A DNA stretch of 64,000 nt from Roseibacillus sp. (GCA_022448985.1 JAKVCR010000018.1:62001-126000); one strand, 5' to 3'. Positions 51,559 through 64,000 are shown, counted from the first letter of the stretch. The notes: generated from the letters alone by a model not told the origin. Numbers and translations: made by a program.

Positions 51559-53859
51559 ATGATTGATGAGATCAGCCAGCGTCTTCTGGATCGGAGCCAC
51601 CCAATGCGGATTCATCTGCTGGGGGTGGCGGGTTCGGGCATGAGCGGTCTGGCGGCCCTCCTTCTCGAAATGGGGCACAGGGTAAGTGGATCGGACCGGG
51701 TGACCAGCCGGGAGACAGAGCGCCTCCAGAGGTTGGGGCTGGAGTTTTCCTCTCCACACTCTGCAGAGGTAATTTGCGATGTGGAGATGGTGGTCTACTC
51801 CTCGGCAATCAAGCCCGATAACGTGGCCATGGTAGCGGCAGATCGGGTGGGGATTCCCCAATTACGCCGGGCCGAGTGCCTGGCAGCGATCCTGCACACC
51901 CGTAAGGGGGTGGTGGTGTCCGGGACACATGGCAAGACTACAACCTCTGCCATGTGCGCGCATGTTCTGAAGAAGAGCGGGAGAGCGGTGTCGCACTATG
52001 TCGGGGCGGAGATTCCAGTTTTGGGAGCAAATGCGCACTGGGACGAAGAGAGCAATTATCTGGTTGCGGAAGGGGACGAGAGCGACGGCACCCTCGCTAT
52101 CTACCGTCCTTCCCATGCCATCGTGCTCAATATTGAAGAGGAGCATCTCGACTTCTACAACAGCTTGGAGGAGATTGTAGAAGTATTCAGGACCTTGGTG
52201 GAACAAACCTCGGAGAAGGTTATTTACTGCGCAGAGAATGTCGTTGCACGGGAACTCTGCAGGGAGTTCGAGGGGGCACTCTCGTATGGTTGGGATGATG
52301 CCGACTTTACGGCCTCTGATGTGACCGAGGGACGGGGGGTGATCTCCTTTACGGTGTGGCGGCGGGGTGAGAAACTGGGTCGGTTAGAACTCGGTATTCC
52401 GGGCCGCCATAACGTGCTTAACGCGCTGGCAGCAATTGTGCTGGCTGACGACCTGGGGGTGGACTTTAACTTGGTGGCGCGTTCGCTGGCGTCTTTTGCG
52501 GGAGCAAAGCGCCGCTTTGAGTCTATCTACCTCTCCTCTCGGTTCCGGATCATTGACGACTACGGACATCATCCGACCGAGATCGAAGCCACTTTGCAAA
52601 CGGCGCGTTCGCTGAATCCGGAACGTATCGTTGTGCTCTTCCAACCGCATCGCTACTCCCGCACGCAGCGTCTGGCGGAGGAGTTCGGGGCGGCCCTGCA
52701 AGAGGCGGATCTCGTTTTTGTGACTGATGTCTATCCGGCCAGCGAGGCGCCCATCGCCGGGGTGGGCGGCAACACGATTGTGGAGGCGGCGGAGCGACAG
52801 GGAGAGACCAGATGCGTATTCCATAAGGATTTGGCGACAGTCCATCATCTGGTCGGGAATATACTCCAGCCGGGAGATCTTCTTATAACTTTGGGAGCAG
52901 GTAATGTCCACGAAGCGGGAAGGAAGATCGCAGATGATCTAACCCTGCTGGAGGCGTTACGGAGTGAGTGCGGGGAAGCCGAGCTGGATGCCCGCCTCTA
53001 CGAGTCGATGCGGCGGCACACCACCATGCTGGTAGGTGGGCCAGCCCAGTTCTGGGTTGAGCCGCGGACCTTTCCGGCTTTCGTGCGAGCAGTTGATTTT
53101 TTCAAGGAGCGGGGGATCCCGCTACGTGTGGTAGGCCGGGGTTCAAACCTGCTAGTTCGTGATGGGGGTATTCGCGGGGCTGTTATTCATCCAGCCAAGG
53201 GGGAGTTCGGGGAAGTAGCGGTTGAGGCCGAACTGCTTACCGCCGGAGCGGGAGCGCGTTTCAAGAAGGTTGCCAGTGTGGCAGAGGCTGCCGGACTGGG
53301 TGGTTTTTCCTGGATGGAAGGGATTCCCGGGAATGTGGGTGGGGGCCTGCGAATGAATGCCGGTGCGATGGGCTGGGAAACTTTCGACCAGGTAGTGAGC
53401 ATCATGTTTCTCGATGAGGATGGTGAGATTCGCACCCGTTCGCGTGCTGAGATTGAGGCCTCCTACCGCAATGTTCCCGAACTGCGGCGCAATTATGCTC
53501 TGCAGGTTGTTTTTCGCGGTAGCCCGGCCGGGGCGGTGGAGATCAGGGAGAAGATGTCAGAATCTAGAAATCACCGCCGCGACACCCAGCCAGTGGCGGC
53601 CAGTGCGGGTTGTATCTTCAAGAATCCCGATAGCATCGGAGCAGGGCAACTCATCGACGAGCTGGGCTTGAAGGGTAGAAAGGTCGGTAAGGCCGAGGTT
53701 TCCGCGGAGCATGGAAACTTCATCGTAAACCGGGGAAAGGCGCAGGCCAATGATGTGCTCCAGCTCATTGAGGAACTGAAGGCTGAAGTGAAGGAGAAGC
53801 GGGGGATCGACCTGGAAACGGAAGTTCAGATCCTGGGAGAGGACCAGGTGAGCTTCTGA
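51559..53859 (+). CDS. murC/murB: Fused UDP-N-acetylmuramate--L-alanine ligase / UDP-N-acetylenolpyruvoylglucosamine reductase (MurC-MurB)
   Basis: ORF 766 aa (start may be ATG 51604); MurC HLLGVAGSGMSGLAALLLEMGHRVSGSD, VVSGTHGKTTTSAM; MurB VVGRGSNLLVRDGGIRGAVI, GIPGNVGGGLRMNAGAMG, SAGCIFKNPD. Confidence 0.95.
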   Translation: MIDEISQRLLDRSHPMRIHLLGVAGSGMSGLAALLLEMGHRVSGSDRVTSRETERLQRLGLEFSSPHSAEVICDVEMVVYSSAIKPDNVAMVAADRVGIPQLRRAECLAAILHTRKGVVVSGTHGKTTTSAMCAHVLKKSGRAVSHYVGAEIPVLGANAHWDEESNYLVAEGDESDGTLAIYRPSHAIVLNIEEEHLDFYNSLEEIVEVFRTLVEQTSEKVIYCAENVVARELCREFEGALSYGWDDADFTASDVTEGRGVISFTVWRRGEKLGRLELGIPGRHNVLNALAAIVLADDLGVDFNLVARSLASFAGAKRRFESIYLSSRFRIIDDYGHHPTEIEATLQTARSLNPERIVVLFQPHRYSRTQRLAEEFGAALQEADLVFVTDVYPASEAPIAGVGGNTIVEAAERQGETRCVFHKDLATVHHLVGNILQPGDLLITLGAGNVHEAGRKIADDLTLLEALRSECGEAELDARLYESMRRHTTMLVGGPAQFWVEPRTFPAFVRAVDFFKERGIPLRVVGRGSNLLVRDGGIRGAVIHPAKGEFGEVAVEAELLTAGAGARFKKVASVAEAAGLGGFSWMEGIPGNVGGGLRMNAGAMGWETFDQVVSIMFLDEDGEIRTRSRAEIEASYRNVPELRRNYALQVVFRGSPAGAVEIREKMSESRNHRRDTQPVAASAGCIFKNPDSIGAGQLIDELGLKGRKVGKAEVSAEHGNFIVNRGKAQANDVLQLIEELKAEVKEKRGIDLETEVQILGEDQVSF

Positions 53860-53952
53860 AGGCTGCCCGGAGGCTGGGCTCTATTCCGTCTTGGCGGTAA
53901 TTCCCAAAGCTCTCGACCACGTGGGCGGGGTCTTTTATGCTGTGGCGGTGTC

Positions 53953-54891
53953 ATGGATGAGTCGGTGTTGATTGCAGTGTTGATGGGCGGACCGGGATCG
54001 GAGCGGGAGGTTTCGCTGAATTCAGGGGAGGCGGTGCTGAAAGCGCTGCAGGAAGAGGGCCTCACTGCACTGGGTGTGGATGTGGTTGATACCACTCCCG
54101 TCCTTCCGGAGGGCGTCGGCCTAGTGTTCAACGTCATTCACGGGACCTTTGGCGAAGATGGGGTCCTTCAGGCCTACCTTGAGGACCTGGGTGTGCCCTA
54201 CACCGGAGCAGGGCGGGTGAGTAGTGAACTGGCGTTCGACAAGGTGGCGAGCAAGGCGCGCTTTGTGGAAAAGGGGATACCTACGCCTGACTTTGAAATT
54301 GTCGATGTCTCGGGCGGATTGGTGCTCCCACTGATGAAACCTCCCTACGTGGTGAAACCGCCGCGGGAGGGCTCGAGCGTCGGGGTGCATATTGTGCACA
54401 CCCCGGAAGAAGCGCGAGTTGCGATGGAGGATGCAGCGCGCTTTGGCAAGGAAGTGTTGGTTGAGCAGTTCGTGGAGGGGAAGGAACTCACGGTTGGAAT
54501 CGTGGGCGAGGAGGTTTTTCCGGTCGTGCATATCGTTCCCCGGGAGGGCTTTTACGATATGACCAATAAATATCCGTGGATGAAGGGGGAGGGAGGGACC
54601 GACTACTATTGCCCGGCCGATTTAGACGCAAAAACCACGAAAATCGTAAAGGGTGCGGCGCTGGCCGCTCACCGCGCACTTGGAATTGAGGTTTACTCCC
54701 GGGTCGATGTCCTGCTAGATTCCTTAAGTAATCCTTACATTTTGGAAGCTAATACTATTCCCGGAATGACAGCGAGCAGCCTACTCCCAAAGGGTGCCGC
54801 GGCGGCCGAGCCAGGTTATGGCTTTGGGGCGCTTTGCCGTCGGATCGGGGAGCTTTCGCTATCCCTCCGTGCGACCGATGTCCCGTCGTAA
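53953..54891 (+). CDS. ddl: D-alanine--D-alanine ligase
   Basis: ORF 312 aa; VLMGGPGSEREVSLNSG, YVVKPPREGSSVGVHIV, ILEANTIPGMTASSLLP. Confidence 0.95.
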   Translation: MDESVLIAVLMGGPGSEREVSLNSGEAVLKALQEEGLTALGVDVVDTTPVLPEGVGLVFNVIHGTFGEDGVLQAYLEDLGVPYTGAGRVSSELAFDKVASKARFVEKGIPTPDFEIVDVSGGLVLPLMKPPYVVKPPREGSSVGVHIVHTPEEARVAMEDAARFGKEVLVEQFVEGKELTVGIVGEEVFPVVHIVPREGFYDMTNKYPWMKGEGGTDYYCPADLDAKTTKIVKGAALAAHRALGIEVYSRVDVLLDSLSNPYILEANTIPGMTASSLLPKGAAAAEPGYGFGALCRRIGELSLSLRATDVPS

Positions 54892-55825
54892 AACCTCCCG
54901 AGTTAAGCACCCAGGTTCCGAGCGCCGACTGCATCTGAAGGTCAGTTCGCCGCGTATCGTGTGCTTCAGTTGTCTGCGTCATCTTAAGCGCTCATCTAAG
55001 CTACTTCTGGTGGCGGTGCTTCTGGTGGGGATTCTCTGGAGCGTTCGGGCAGGCATGCGGGAGTTTTTCATCGAGAACGATGAGTTCCAGCTCCGTCATG
55101 TGGACCTGGAGAGCAACGGAGAAATGACTGCAGAGCATTTTGGCCAGGTGACCGGGCTTGATCCGGACTCCAGCATCTTTGCGCTCAAGTTGCGGGAACT
55201 GAAGGGGCAACTCCTAGAGCGCCCCGGAATTGAGACGGCGGAACTGAGTCGACGTCTTCCGGGGACATTGCGAGTGAGGGTGGAGGAGCGGAAACCCATT
55301 GCGTGGTTGGAATGCCGTCCATTGGGCATCGTCGGCAGAAATCCTGTGGCGGGAATTCTTCTCGACAAAAACGGGGTCTGCTTTCCCTGTGATACCTGGT
55401 GGGAGGAGAAATCCCGTCTCCTCCCCATCCTGCTGGTGAGCCAAGTGGAAGAAGGTGACATTACGATCGGGAAGGAAATTCGCCACCACCAGGCGCGACG
55501 GGCGTTGGAACTGATCAGGCTTTCGCAGGAGAAGTTGTCAGGGGAGGCATGGTCTCTTCCGGTGGTTGCGGTAGGTAATGACTACTCCCTGGAAGCGGTC
55601 ACCAGTACGGGCGTGCTGGCCACCTTCGGGATGTATGACCATAAGGCACAGCTCGAAAATCTAATCATCCTGCTTCGAGCGGGCGCAGGAGAAGGCGAGT
55701 CGATGGCAATGGTGAATCTGATTCCCAAGCGTAATATACCGGTAGTGTTTAAGGAAAGGGGTTCGCTTGCTCCGCAGTCGGGCAGTCGCCTGCAGCGGGA
55801 TATCCGGGCTCTCCTCCAGCAGTAA
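54878..55825 (+). CDS. ftsQ: FtsQ/DivIB-like cell division protein
   Basis: ORF 54794..55825, start ATG 54878 overlapping ddl; N-terminal TM LLLVAVLLVGILWSV; POTRA-like LRHVDLESNGEMTAEHFGQVTGLDPDSSIFALKL, LPGTLRVRVEERKPIAWL. Confidence 0.82.
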   Translation: MSRRKTSRVKHPGSERRLHLKVSSPRIVCFSCLRHLKRSSKLLLVAVLLVGILWSVRAGMREFFIENDEFQLRHVDLESNGEMTAEHFGQVTGLDPDSSIFALKLRELKGQLLERPGIETAELSRRLPGTLRVRVEERKPIAWLECRPLGIVGRNPVAGILLDKNGVCFPCDTWWEEKSRLLPILLVSQVEEGDITIGKEIRHHQARRALELIRLSQEKLSGEAWSLPVVAVGNDYSLEAVTSTGVLATFGMYDHKAQLENLIILLRAGAGEGESMAMVNLIPKRNIPVVFKERGSLAPQSGSRLQRDIRALLQQ

Positions 55826-55876
55826 AAAGAAATGGTCAACGCGGACACATGGAAGTAGGACTGGCAGGGAAGGAAA

Positions 55877-57094
55877 ATGTCTAAGCCTCGCATCCATGTC
55901 GGTCTTGAGATCGGAACCACCAAGACCGTGATGGTGGTGGCGGAAGTGAAACCCGATGGATCGGTTAAAATCCTAGGTCTGGGGGAGACGAGTTCGGCAG
56001 GTGTGCGCAAGGGAGAAATCGTCGATTATCCGCAGGTGCGCGCCTGTGTGAAGGCTGCTCTCCTTAAGGCAGAGGATATCAGTGATGTCGACATCAGCAG
56101 TGTGTTCCTGGCGGTCACCGGTCCCCACATCGTGGGGGTGAACAATCGCGGAACCTACCGACTTCCGGAAGGAGAGCCTGAGATTCGTCCACGGCATGTC
56201 GAGGAAGTGAAGGAGATTGCCAGTGATATCGCGATCCCCAGTGAACATGTCTACCTCCATAGTCTGATCCGCCATTATATCGCAGACGGTCAACCGCACG
56301 CCACCATGCCTGTGGGGCTGCTGTGCAAGACTCTCGATGCCGAGTTCCACATCGTCCACGGGGTTCGCACGCGCGTTCAGAACAGCATCAAATGTGCGCG
56401 GGAAATCCCTCTCGATGTGGATGATGTGGTCTTTGCTCCGATTGCCTCGGCCCAGATGGCCCTTGATCGGAAGCGGAAGGAATCGGGCGCGCTGGTGGTG
56501 GATATCGGGGGAGGGACTACCGACTACGTGCTGTATGTTGATGGCGCGATCCTTGCTTCAGGCTGCATCCCGGTGGGAGGGGACCATGTCACCAATGATA
56601 TTCACCTAGTTACTCACATTCCTCTTTCGAAGGCCGAGCAGGTCAAGAAGACCGAGGGAGACGCCTCGGGGGATCCTGTAAAATCCGAGGGAGTGGTCAA
56701 GGTTCCTGATGAAGGAGGCTTCCCGGAGGTGGTAATCAAGAGGCAGATCCTCAACGATGTAATTCGTATGCGTCTTCAGGAAACGTTGGAATTGGTAAAG
56801 GAACGCTTGCCAAAGGGCGGTCTGGCCCGGGTCGGGACAGGGGTGTTCCTGACGGGAGGGTCGAGTTTGATGCAGGGTCTGGGCGAATTGGCCTGCGATG
56901 TGTTCGATTTGCCGGTTTATCGGCCTGAGAGTCCGGATGTCAGCGGTGTTCATGCGTATTTTAAGGATCCGCAATACTCAACTGCTCTTGGATTAATACG
57001 CTACGCGCAAATCCTCGAGGAGGAGCGACCGAATTCAAGCGCCCTCGGGAAGGTGGGCGGTTTTTTGCGTTCGATCTGGCCATTTAGCGGCTGA
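55877..57094 (+). CDS. ftsA: Cell division protein FtsA
   Basis: ORF 405 aa; HVGLEIGTTKTVMVVAEV, LVVDIGGGTTDYVLYVDG, VFLTGGSSLMQGLGELA; C-terminal amphipathic GGFLRSIWPFSG. Confidence 0.95.
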   Translation: MSKPRIHVGLEIGTTKTVMVVAEVKPDGSVKILGLGETSSAGVRKGEIVDYPQVRACVKAALLKAEDISDVDISSVFLAVTGPHIVGVNNRGTYRLPEGEPEIRPRHVEEVKEIASDIAIPSEHVYLHSLIRHYIADGQPHATMPVGLLCKTLDAEFHIVHGVRTRVQNSIKCAREIPLDVDDVVFAPIASAQMALDRKRKESGALVVDIGGGTTDYVLYVDGAILASGCIPVGGDHVTNDIHLVTHIPLSKAEQVKKTEGDASGDPVKSEGVVKVPDEGGFPEVVIKRQILNDVIRMRLQETLELVKERLPKGGLARVGTGVFLTGGSSLMQGLGELACDVFDLPVYRPESPDVSGVHAYFKDPQYSTALGLIRYAQILEEERPNSSALGKVGGFLRSIWPFSG

Positions 57095-57125
57095 TTCCCC
57101 TTACTTGCTCTGTAGTAGTCCCGCC

Positions 57126-58943
57126 ATGATTCCCTACGAGAGAACTCGCCAGCAGACCATCCCGAATTCAGCCGTCAAAATCATCGGGGTGGGAGGTGCT
57201 GGTGCCAACATGCTGGACCGGATCGCTCTTGACGGCATGGAAGGTGCGGAGCTCCTCGCCTGCAATACCGATGTGCGAACCCTGACCAGCTCGGTTGCCC
57301 CGGAAAAGATTCAGCTTGGCCGAAATCTGACCAAGGGACTGGGTTCAGGAGGAGATCCGGCGCTTGGGAACCAGGCTGCACAGGAGGCCGAACTGGAGAT
57401 TCGGGACGCGCTGCGCGACCGCAAGATTATCTTTATCTGCGTGGGACTGGGAGGAGGCACCGGTTCCGGAGCGGCTCCCCTGGTGGCCCGACTGGCCCGG
57501 GAAGAGGGGGCCTTCACGGTTGTTTTTGCTACAACCCCCTTCAATTTCGAGGGCAAGCGCCGACGGGATCAGGCAGAGCTCGCTCTCAATGAACTGTCGT
57601 TGCTTGCCAATGCCCTGATCACCTTTGACAATACGAGAATGGGAGAACTTGTTCTCGCCAAGCAGGGTGTCCATGAAGCGTTTTCCGCAGCGGATCGCAT
57701 GATCTCGGAGAGTATCCGGGCAGTGACCCGGATCGTGATGCGGCCGGGCCTTGTAAACATCGGACTGGATGACCTGATGGCGGCCCTGAGCTCGCCGAAA
57801 TCACGCTGTCTTTTTGGCTCGGGTATTGCTCATGGCGAGAATCGTGCCCAGCAGGCTCTCAAGAATGCGCTGGTCAGTCCTCTTCTTGATCGCGGTAGCC
57901 TTCTCCACGATACCGATACGGTTCTCGTACATGTCTGTGGTGGTGAGGATATGACTCTCTATGAGCTGGAGCTGCTCATGCGTGGATTAAGCAAGCATGT
58001 GCCCGAGTCAGCCCAGATTCTCTTTGGGACCTCGGTGGATCCCGCCATGGCCGAGGCTCTGAGTGTTACCCTGGTGAGTTCGCTTCCGGAAGAACGCCTT
58101 CTGGCGGAAGCGGAGACGAAACGTGGTGATGCAGCGTCCGTCGAGGTCGATCCGGATGAGGGTGGAGGGTCTGATCCTCTGGATGAACTTAGGGAGGAGA
58201 CGGAGGATCAGTCGTCAATCCCCGGAATGGGAGCCCAGGCGACCCCAGCCTCTGATCCCGATCCTCTGACGGGACTGGATCCTCTTCCCGAGGCCGATCT
58301 TGATATTCTGCCAGACTGGAGTCCAACAGCGGGGTCTGATGAGGGTCCAGCCGACAGTAGTCCTGAACCGGTGGTCCTAGAGGACGCCGGGAATGACGAG
58401 TTGGAGTCGTCTGCTGGTGGAGGGCTGAAGAAAGGCCGCAGCGGTCGTAAGCCCCGGTTGAAGGTGAAGAAGAGAAAACCTCAGGAAGAACACGAGGAAC
58501 CTGTGAAGGTGCTCCCGGCTTCTTCCAATACCGCTTCCAATGTGACTATGCGGGTAAAGTTGCCGACGCATCCCGAGGCTTCCCTGGCTGATGATGTGTT
58601 CGAGTCATCGGATGAGATGAATCTTGATGAGGACACCGGAGAGGCTTCGCCGCGACCGGTTGACATTGAGGCCGTGCCGGATCTGGCCGCGACTGGTGAA
58701 TCGATTGACCTCGGGGGAAAAGATGAGGAGGTAGGCTCTTTTGAAGAGGTTGGAGCCGCGGAGGCTCTTGCTCCCATCCCACTGGAGTCCCTGGAGGAGA
58801 TCCAGGCTTCGGCGAAGGCCAAGAGGCCGCAGGGAGAATTGGCTCTCGATGGCGGGCCCAAGGGCAAGTTTGCCGGGGAGGATCCAAATCTCATGGAAGG
58901 CGAAGATCTCGATATCCCGCCCTTCCTGAGGAACAAGAAGTGA
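57126..58943 (+). CDS. ftsZ: Cell division protein FtsZ with long acidic/basic C-terminal linker
   Basis: ORF 57105..58943, likely ATG 57126; VGGAGANMLDRI, CVGLGGGTGSGAAPLVARLAREEG; terminal DLDIPPFLRNKK conserved peptide. Confidence 0.95.
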   Translation: MIPYERTRQQTIPNSAVKIIGVGGAGANMLDRIALDGMEGAELLACNTDVRTLTSSVAPEKIQLGRNLTKGLGSGGDPALGNQAAQEAELEIRDALRDRKIIFICVGLGGGTGSGAAPLVARLAREEGAFTVVFATTPFNFEGKRRRDQAELALNELSLLANALITFDNTRMGELVLAKQGVHEAFSAADRMISESIRAVTRIVMRPGLVNIGLDDLMAALSSPKSRCLFGSGIAHGENRAQQALKNALVSPLLDRGSLLHDTDTVLVHVCGGEDMTLYELELLMRGLSKHVPESAQILFGTSVDPAMAEALSVTLVSSLPEERLLAEAETKRGDAASVEVDPDEGGGSDPLDELREETEDQSSIPGMGAQATPASDPDPLTGLDPLPEADLDILPDWSPTAGSDEGPADSSPEPVVLEDAGNDELESSAGGGLKKGRSGRKPRLKVKKRKPQEEHEEPVKVLPASSNTASNVTMRVKLPTHPEASLADDVFESSDEMNLDEDTGEASPRPVDIEAVPDLAATGESIDLGGKDEEVGSFEEVGAAEALAPIPLESLEEIQASAKAKRPQGELALDGGPKGKFAGEDPNLMEGEDLDIPPFLRNKK

Positions 58944-59325
58944 GGATTTCTACGGAAGGAATCAGTCACGCAGATCGATCCAGAACGGCCTGTGGTCAAG
59001 AGAGGCTCCATGCCCCGGTGATGGTCCTGTCGTGAGGAGTTCGGTGTCGGTGTTCGTGCTCAAGCGGGGAGGCCCTCGGGAACCCAGCTCGGGCTTGTCC
59101 CAGTTCGTGGGGGGAGAGAGCGGGAGTTTTGTCGCCACCTCCGGTGTGAGGAAGGGGGGCGTGTTCACGGAAGAAACCCGGCAGAGTAATTTTGGAGGAA
59201 AGAACGAACTGGAGAGTATTTCATGATCCCGACGCTTGCAATTGGAGCAAAAATACGGAGTCTCCCCGCTTCCCGGTCGCAGGCCGTGATGAACCGCCAT
59301 TGCAGGCGTTCTTCGCCAATTACCC

Positions 59326-61137
59326 ATGACTGATCACATCCGGAACATTGCGATCATTGCGCACGTTGACCATGGGAAGACGACCCTGGTAGATGAATTG
59401 CTCAAGGCTGGCGGGGTGGTGGCGGCTCATCAGCAACTTGAAGAACGCGCAATGGACTCGATGGACCTGGAGCGCGAGAAGGGGATCACGATCAAGTCGA
59501 AGAACACTGCGGTGAAATGGAGGGAGAATACCATCAACATCGTGGACACGCCCGGACATGCCGACTTCGGGGGCGAGGTGGAGCGCGTGATGCGAATGGT
59601 GGATGGGGTTCTGCTGGTGGTGGACGCCTTTGAAGGACCCCAGGCCCAGACTCGGTTTGTCCTGCGTAAGGCGCTGGCAGAAGGCCTCCTGCCTATCCTC
59701 GTCATCAATAAGATCGACCGACAGGCGGCCGATCCTCTTGCGGTGCAGGATCGGGTGTTGGAGTTGCTCCTTGAGCTGGGAGCCACCGAGGACCAGTTCG
59801 AGGCGCCGGTGCTCTACGGCAGCGCCAAGGAGGGATATTTCGTGGCAGACCTTGCCGACCAGAAGCGCGACAGCGTGGAACCCTTGATCGAAGTCATCCT
59901 TGAACGTGTTCCCCCTCCGCAGGTTGATGCCGGGGCACCCTTTCGCATGCTGGTGAGTAATATCGACTGGGACGATTACGTGGGACGGGTTGCCCTCGGT
60001 CGAGTGGAGTCCGGTGAGGCCAGGAAAGGGGACACTCTCTGGCTGCTGCGCAAGGATGGTAGCAGGGTGCGTAGCACCATCACCAAGGTATTCGAGTATG
60101 CCAAGCTGGGTACCCAGGACGCAACGGTGGGTGAAGCGGGTAACATCGTGGGACTGGCGGGCTTTGAAGACGTTGATATCGGAGAAACCCTTGCGGCCTC
60201 GGAGGAGGCCGAGGCGTTGCCCTTCGTGGCTATCGACCCGCCTACCGTGCAGATGCAGTTTGCGGTGAACGATGGCCCTTTTGCCGGACGCGATGGCAGG
60301 AATGTTACTTCGCGCGCGATCTGGGACCGCCTGCAAAGGGAGGTGAAGACCAACGTCTCGATCGAGGTGACCGAGTCAGGTCGTGCGGGTATCTTCAATG
60401 TATCGGCCCGTGGGGCCATGCAGATCGCGGTCCTGGTAGAAACCATGCGCCGGGAAGATTACGAAGTGTTGGTCTCTCGCCCTACCGTGATCACGCACCA
60501 TGAGGACGGCGTCGAGATGGAACCCTTTGAGACGCTCTATCTCGAATTGCCGGCGGATATGACCGGTGGGGTAATACAGGCTCTGGCCAACCGGAAGGGA
60601 GTGGTGGAGGTGATGGAGGCCCGGGGAACGATGAGCTATCTCGAGGTCACTATTCCCACCCGTGGGCTCATTGGATTCGAGTTTGAACTAATGAACCTGA
60701 CCAGCGGGCACGGGGTGATGTCCCACCTTTTCAATGATTATCGACCGTCGGTGGGAAAGATCCGCACCCGCGAGCAGGGCTCCCTGGTCTCCATGTCGAC
60801 CGGGACTGCGATGTCCTATTCCCTTGAGGGACTGGAGGAGCGGGGTCGTCTCTTCGTGGAACCCACCGATGAGGTTTACGAGGGGCAGATCGTGGGAGAG
60901 AACTCGCGGTCGGGAGATCTTCCGGTCAATCCCACCAAGGCCAAGAACCTCACCAATCACCGCTCCGCCACCAAGAGTATCGATGAGGGACTGCGCCCGG
61001 CGATCAGGATGAGTCTCGAGCGCGCTATCGAATACATCGAACCCGATGAGTTCGTGGAAGCTACGCCTAACCTGATCCGCCTCCGGAAGCGCATCCTCTG
61101 TCCACACGAGAGGAAACGAAGCGAGAAGGCAGGATAG
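59326..61137 (+). CDS. typA: Translational GTPase TypA/BipA
   Basis: ORF 603 aa; RNIAIIAHVDHGKTTLVDELLK, MDSMDLEREKGITI, VDTPGHADFGGEVERV, VINKIDR. Confidence 0.96.
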   Translation: MTDHIRNIAIIAHVDHGKTTLVDELLKAGGVVAAHQQLEERAMDSMDLEREKGITIKSKNTAVKWRENTINIVDTPGHADFGGEVERVMRMVDGVLLVVDAFEGPQAQTRFVLRKALAEGLLPILVINKIDRQAADPLAVQDRVLELLLELGATEDQFEAPVLYGSAKEGYFVADLADQKRDSVEPLIEVILERVPPPQVDAGAPFRMLVSNIDWDDYVGRVALGRVESGEARKGDTLWLLRKDGSRVRSTITKVFEYAKLGTQDATVGEAGNIVGLAGFEDVDIGETLAASEEAEALPFVAIDPPTVQMQFAVNDGPFAGRDGRNVTSRAIWDRLQREVKTNVSIEVTESGRAGIFNVSARGAMQIAVLVETMRREDYEVLVSRPTVITHHEDGVEMEPFETLYLELPADMTGGVIQALANRKGVVEVMEARGTMSYLEVTIPTRGLIGFEFELMNLTSGHGVMSHLFNDYRPSVGKIRTREQGSLVSMSTGTAMSYSLEGLEERGRLFVEPTDEVYEGQIVGENSRSGDLPVNPTKAKNLTNHRSATKSIDEGLRPAIRMSLERAIEYIEPDEFVEATPNLIRLRKRILCPHERKRSEKAG

Positions 61138-61156
61138 AGGCTGGAGTCTCGCCTAA

Positions 61157-63859
<2,703 letters not shown>

Positions 63860-63877
63860 CCTGCGGGGATTGCTGAT

Positions 63878-64000
63878 TCAGGCTGTGGTAGGGGGGCGGT
63901 GCCGGGGGGCGTGTTTCCTGACCGCCCCGGCGATGGCGGCGAGGTGTCCGGGTGTGTTGCCGCAGCACCCCCCGGCGATATTGAGCAGTCCGGACTTGGC
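63878..64000 (-). CDS. 3' end of a separate homocysteine S-methyltransferase (MetH N-terminal module), truncated by the window edge
   Basis: Reverse complement reads [45 protein letters not shown] zinc motif. Confidence 0.8.
   Translation of the reverse strand, partial: AKSGLLNIAGGCCGNTPGHLAAIAGAVRKHAPRHRPPTTA

Noticed and set aside
59320-60336. 338-aa minus-strand ORF antisense to typA
   Set aside because: Shadow of TypA; no family resemblance

Overview
This 64 kb window looks like a bacterial chromosome segment of verrucomicrobial type. The lineage is inferred from gene content and protein style, not from a search. Most of it is core genome: rho; an rnd-like RNase D; gyrB-gyrA; gap-pgk-tpi; a compact seven-gene menaquinone cluster (menF-D-H-B-A-C-E); a convergent pdxH; hpt plus a LOG-family gene; rpsO-pnp; rsmB; a complete dcw division/cell-wall cluster (mraZ-rsmH-ftsL-like-ftsI-murE-murF-mraY-murD-LysM-ftsW-murG-murC/B fusion-ddl-ftsQ-ftsA-ftsZ); typA; and a split metH. 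I saw no rRNA, tRNA, CRISPR array, transposase or prophage. The accessory-like part is about 23.1-31.1 kb. It holds an RbsD/FucU-like lipoprotein, a degenerate stand-alone RNase III-like domain, and a locus with an rSAM-associated glycosyltransferase, a 7-Cys small peptide and a radical SAM/Cys-rich (ArsS-like) protein. Facing that locus is a minus-strand group of TVP38/VTT, lipoprotein, MerA-like oxidoreductase and GH16 genes. The strongest leads are: (1) the unannotated Cys-rich peptide whose 3' end overlaps the radical SAM gene; (2) three 10-bp-phased AGTGT-like boxes over a putative promoter upstream of mraZ, a candidate MraZ operator; (3) an RNase III-like protein apparently lacking two catalytic acidic residues; (4) a lipidated RbsD/FucU-like protein; (5) a bitopic LysM protein inside dcw and a MurC-MurB fusion. 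All calls come from reading the sequence and the supplied ORF translations; no database search was run.
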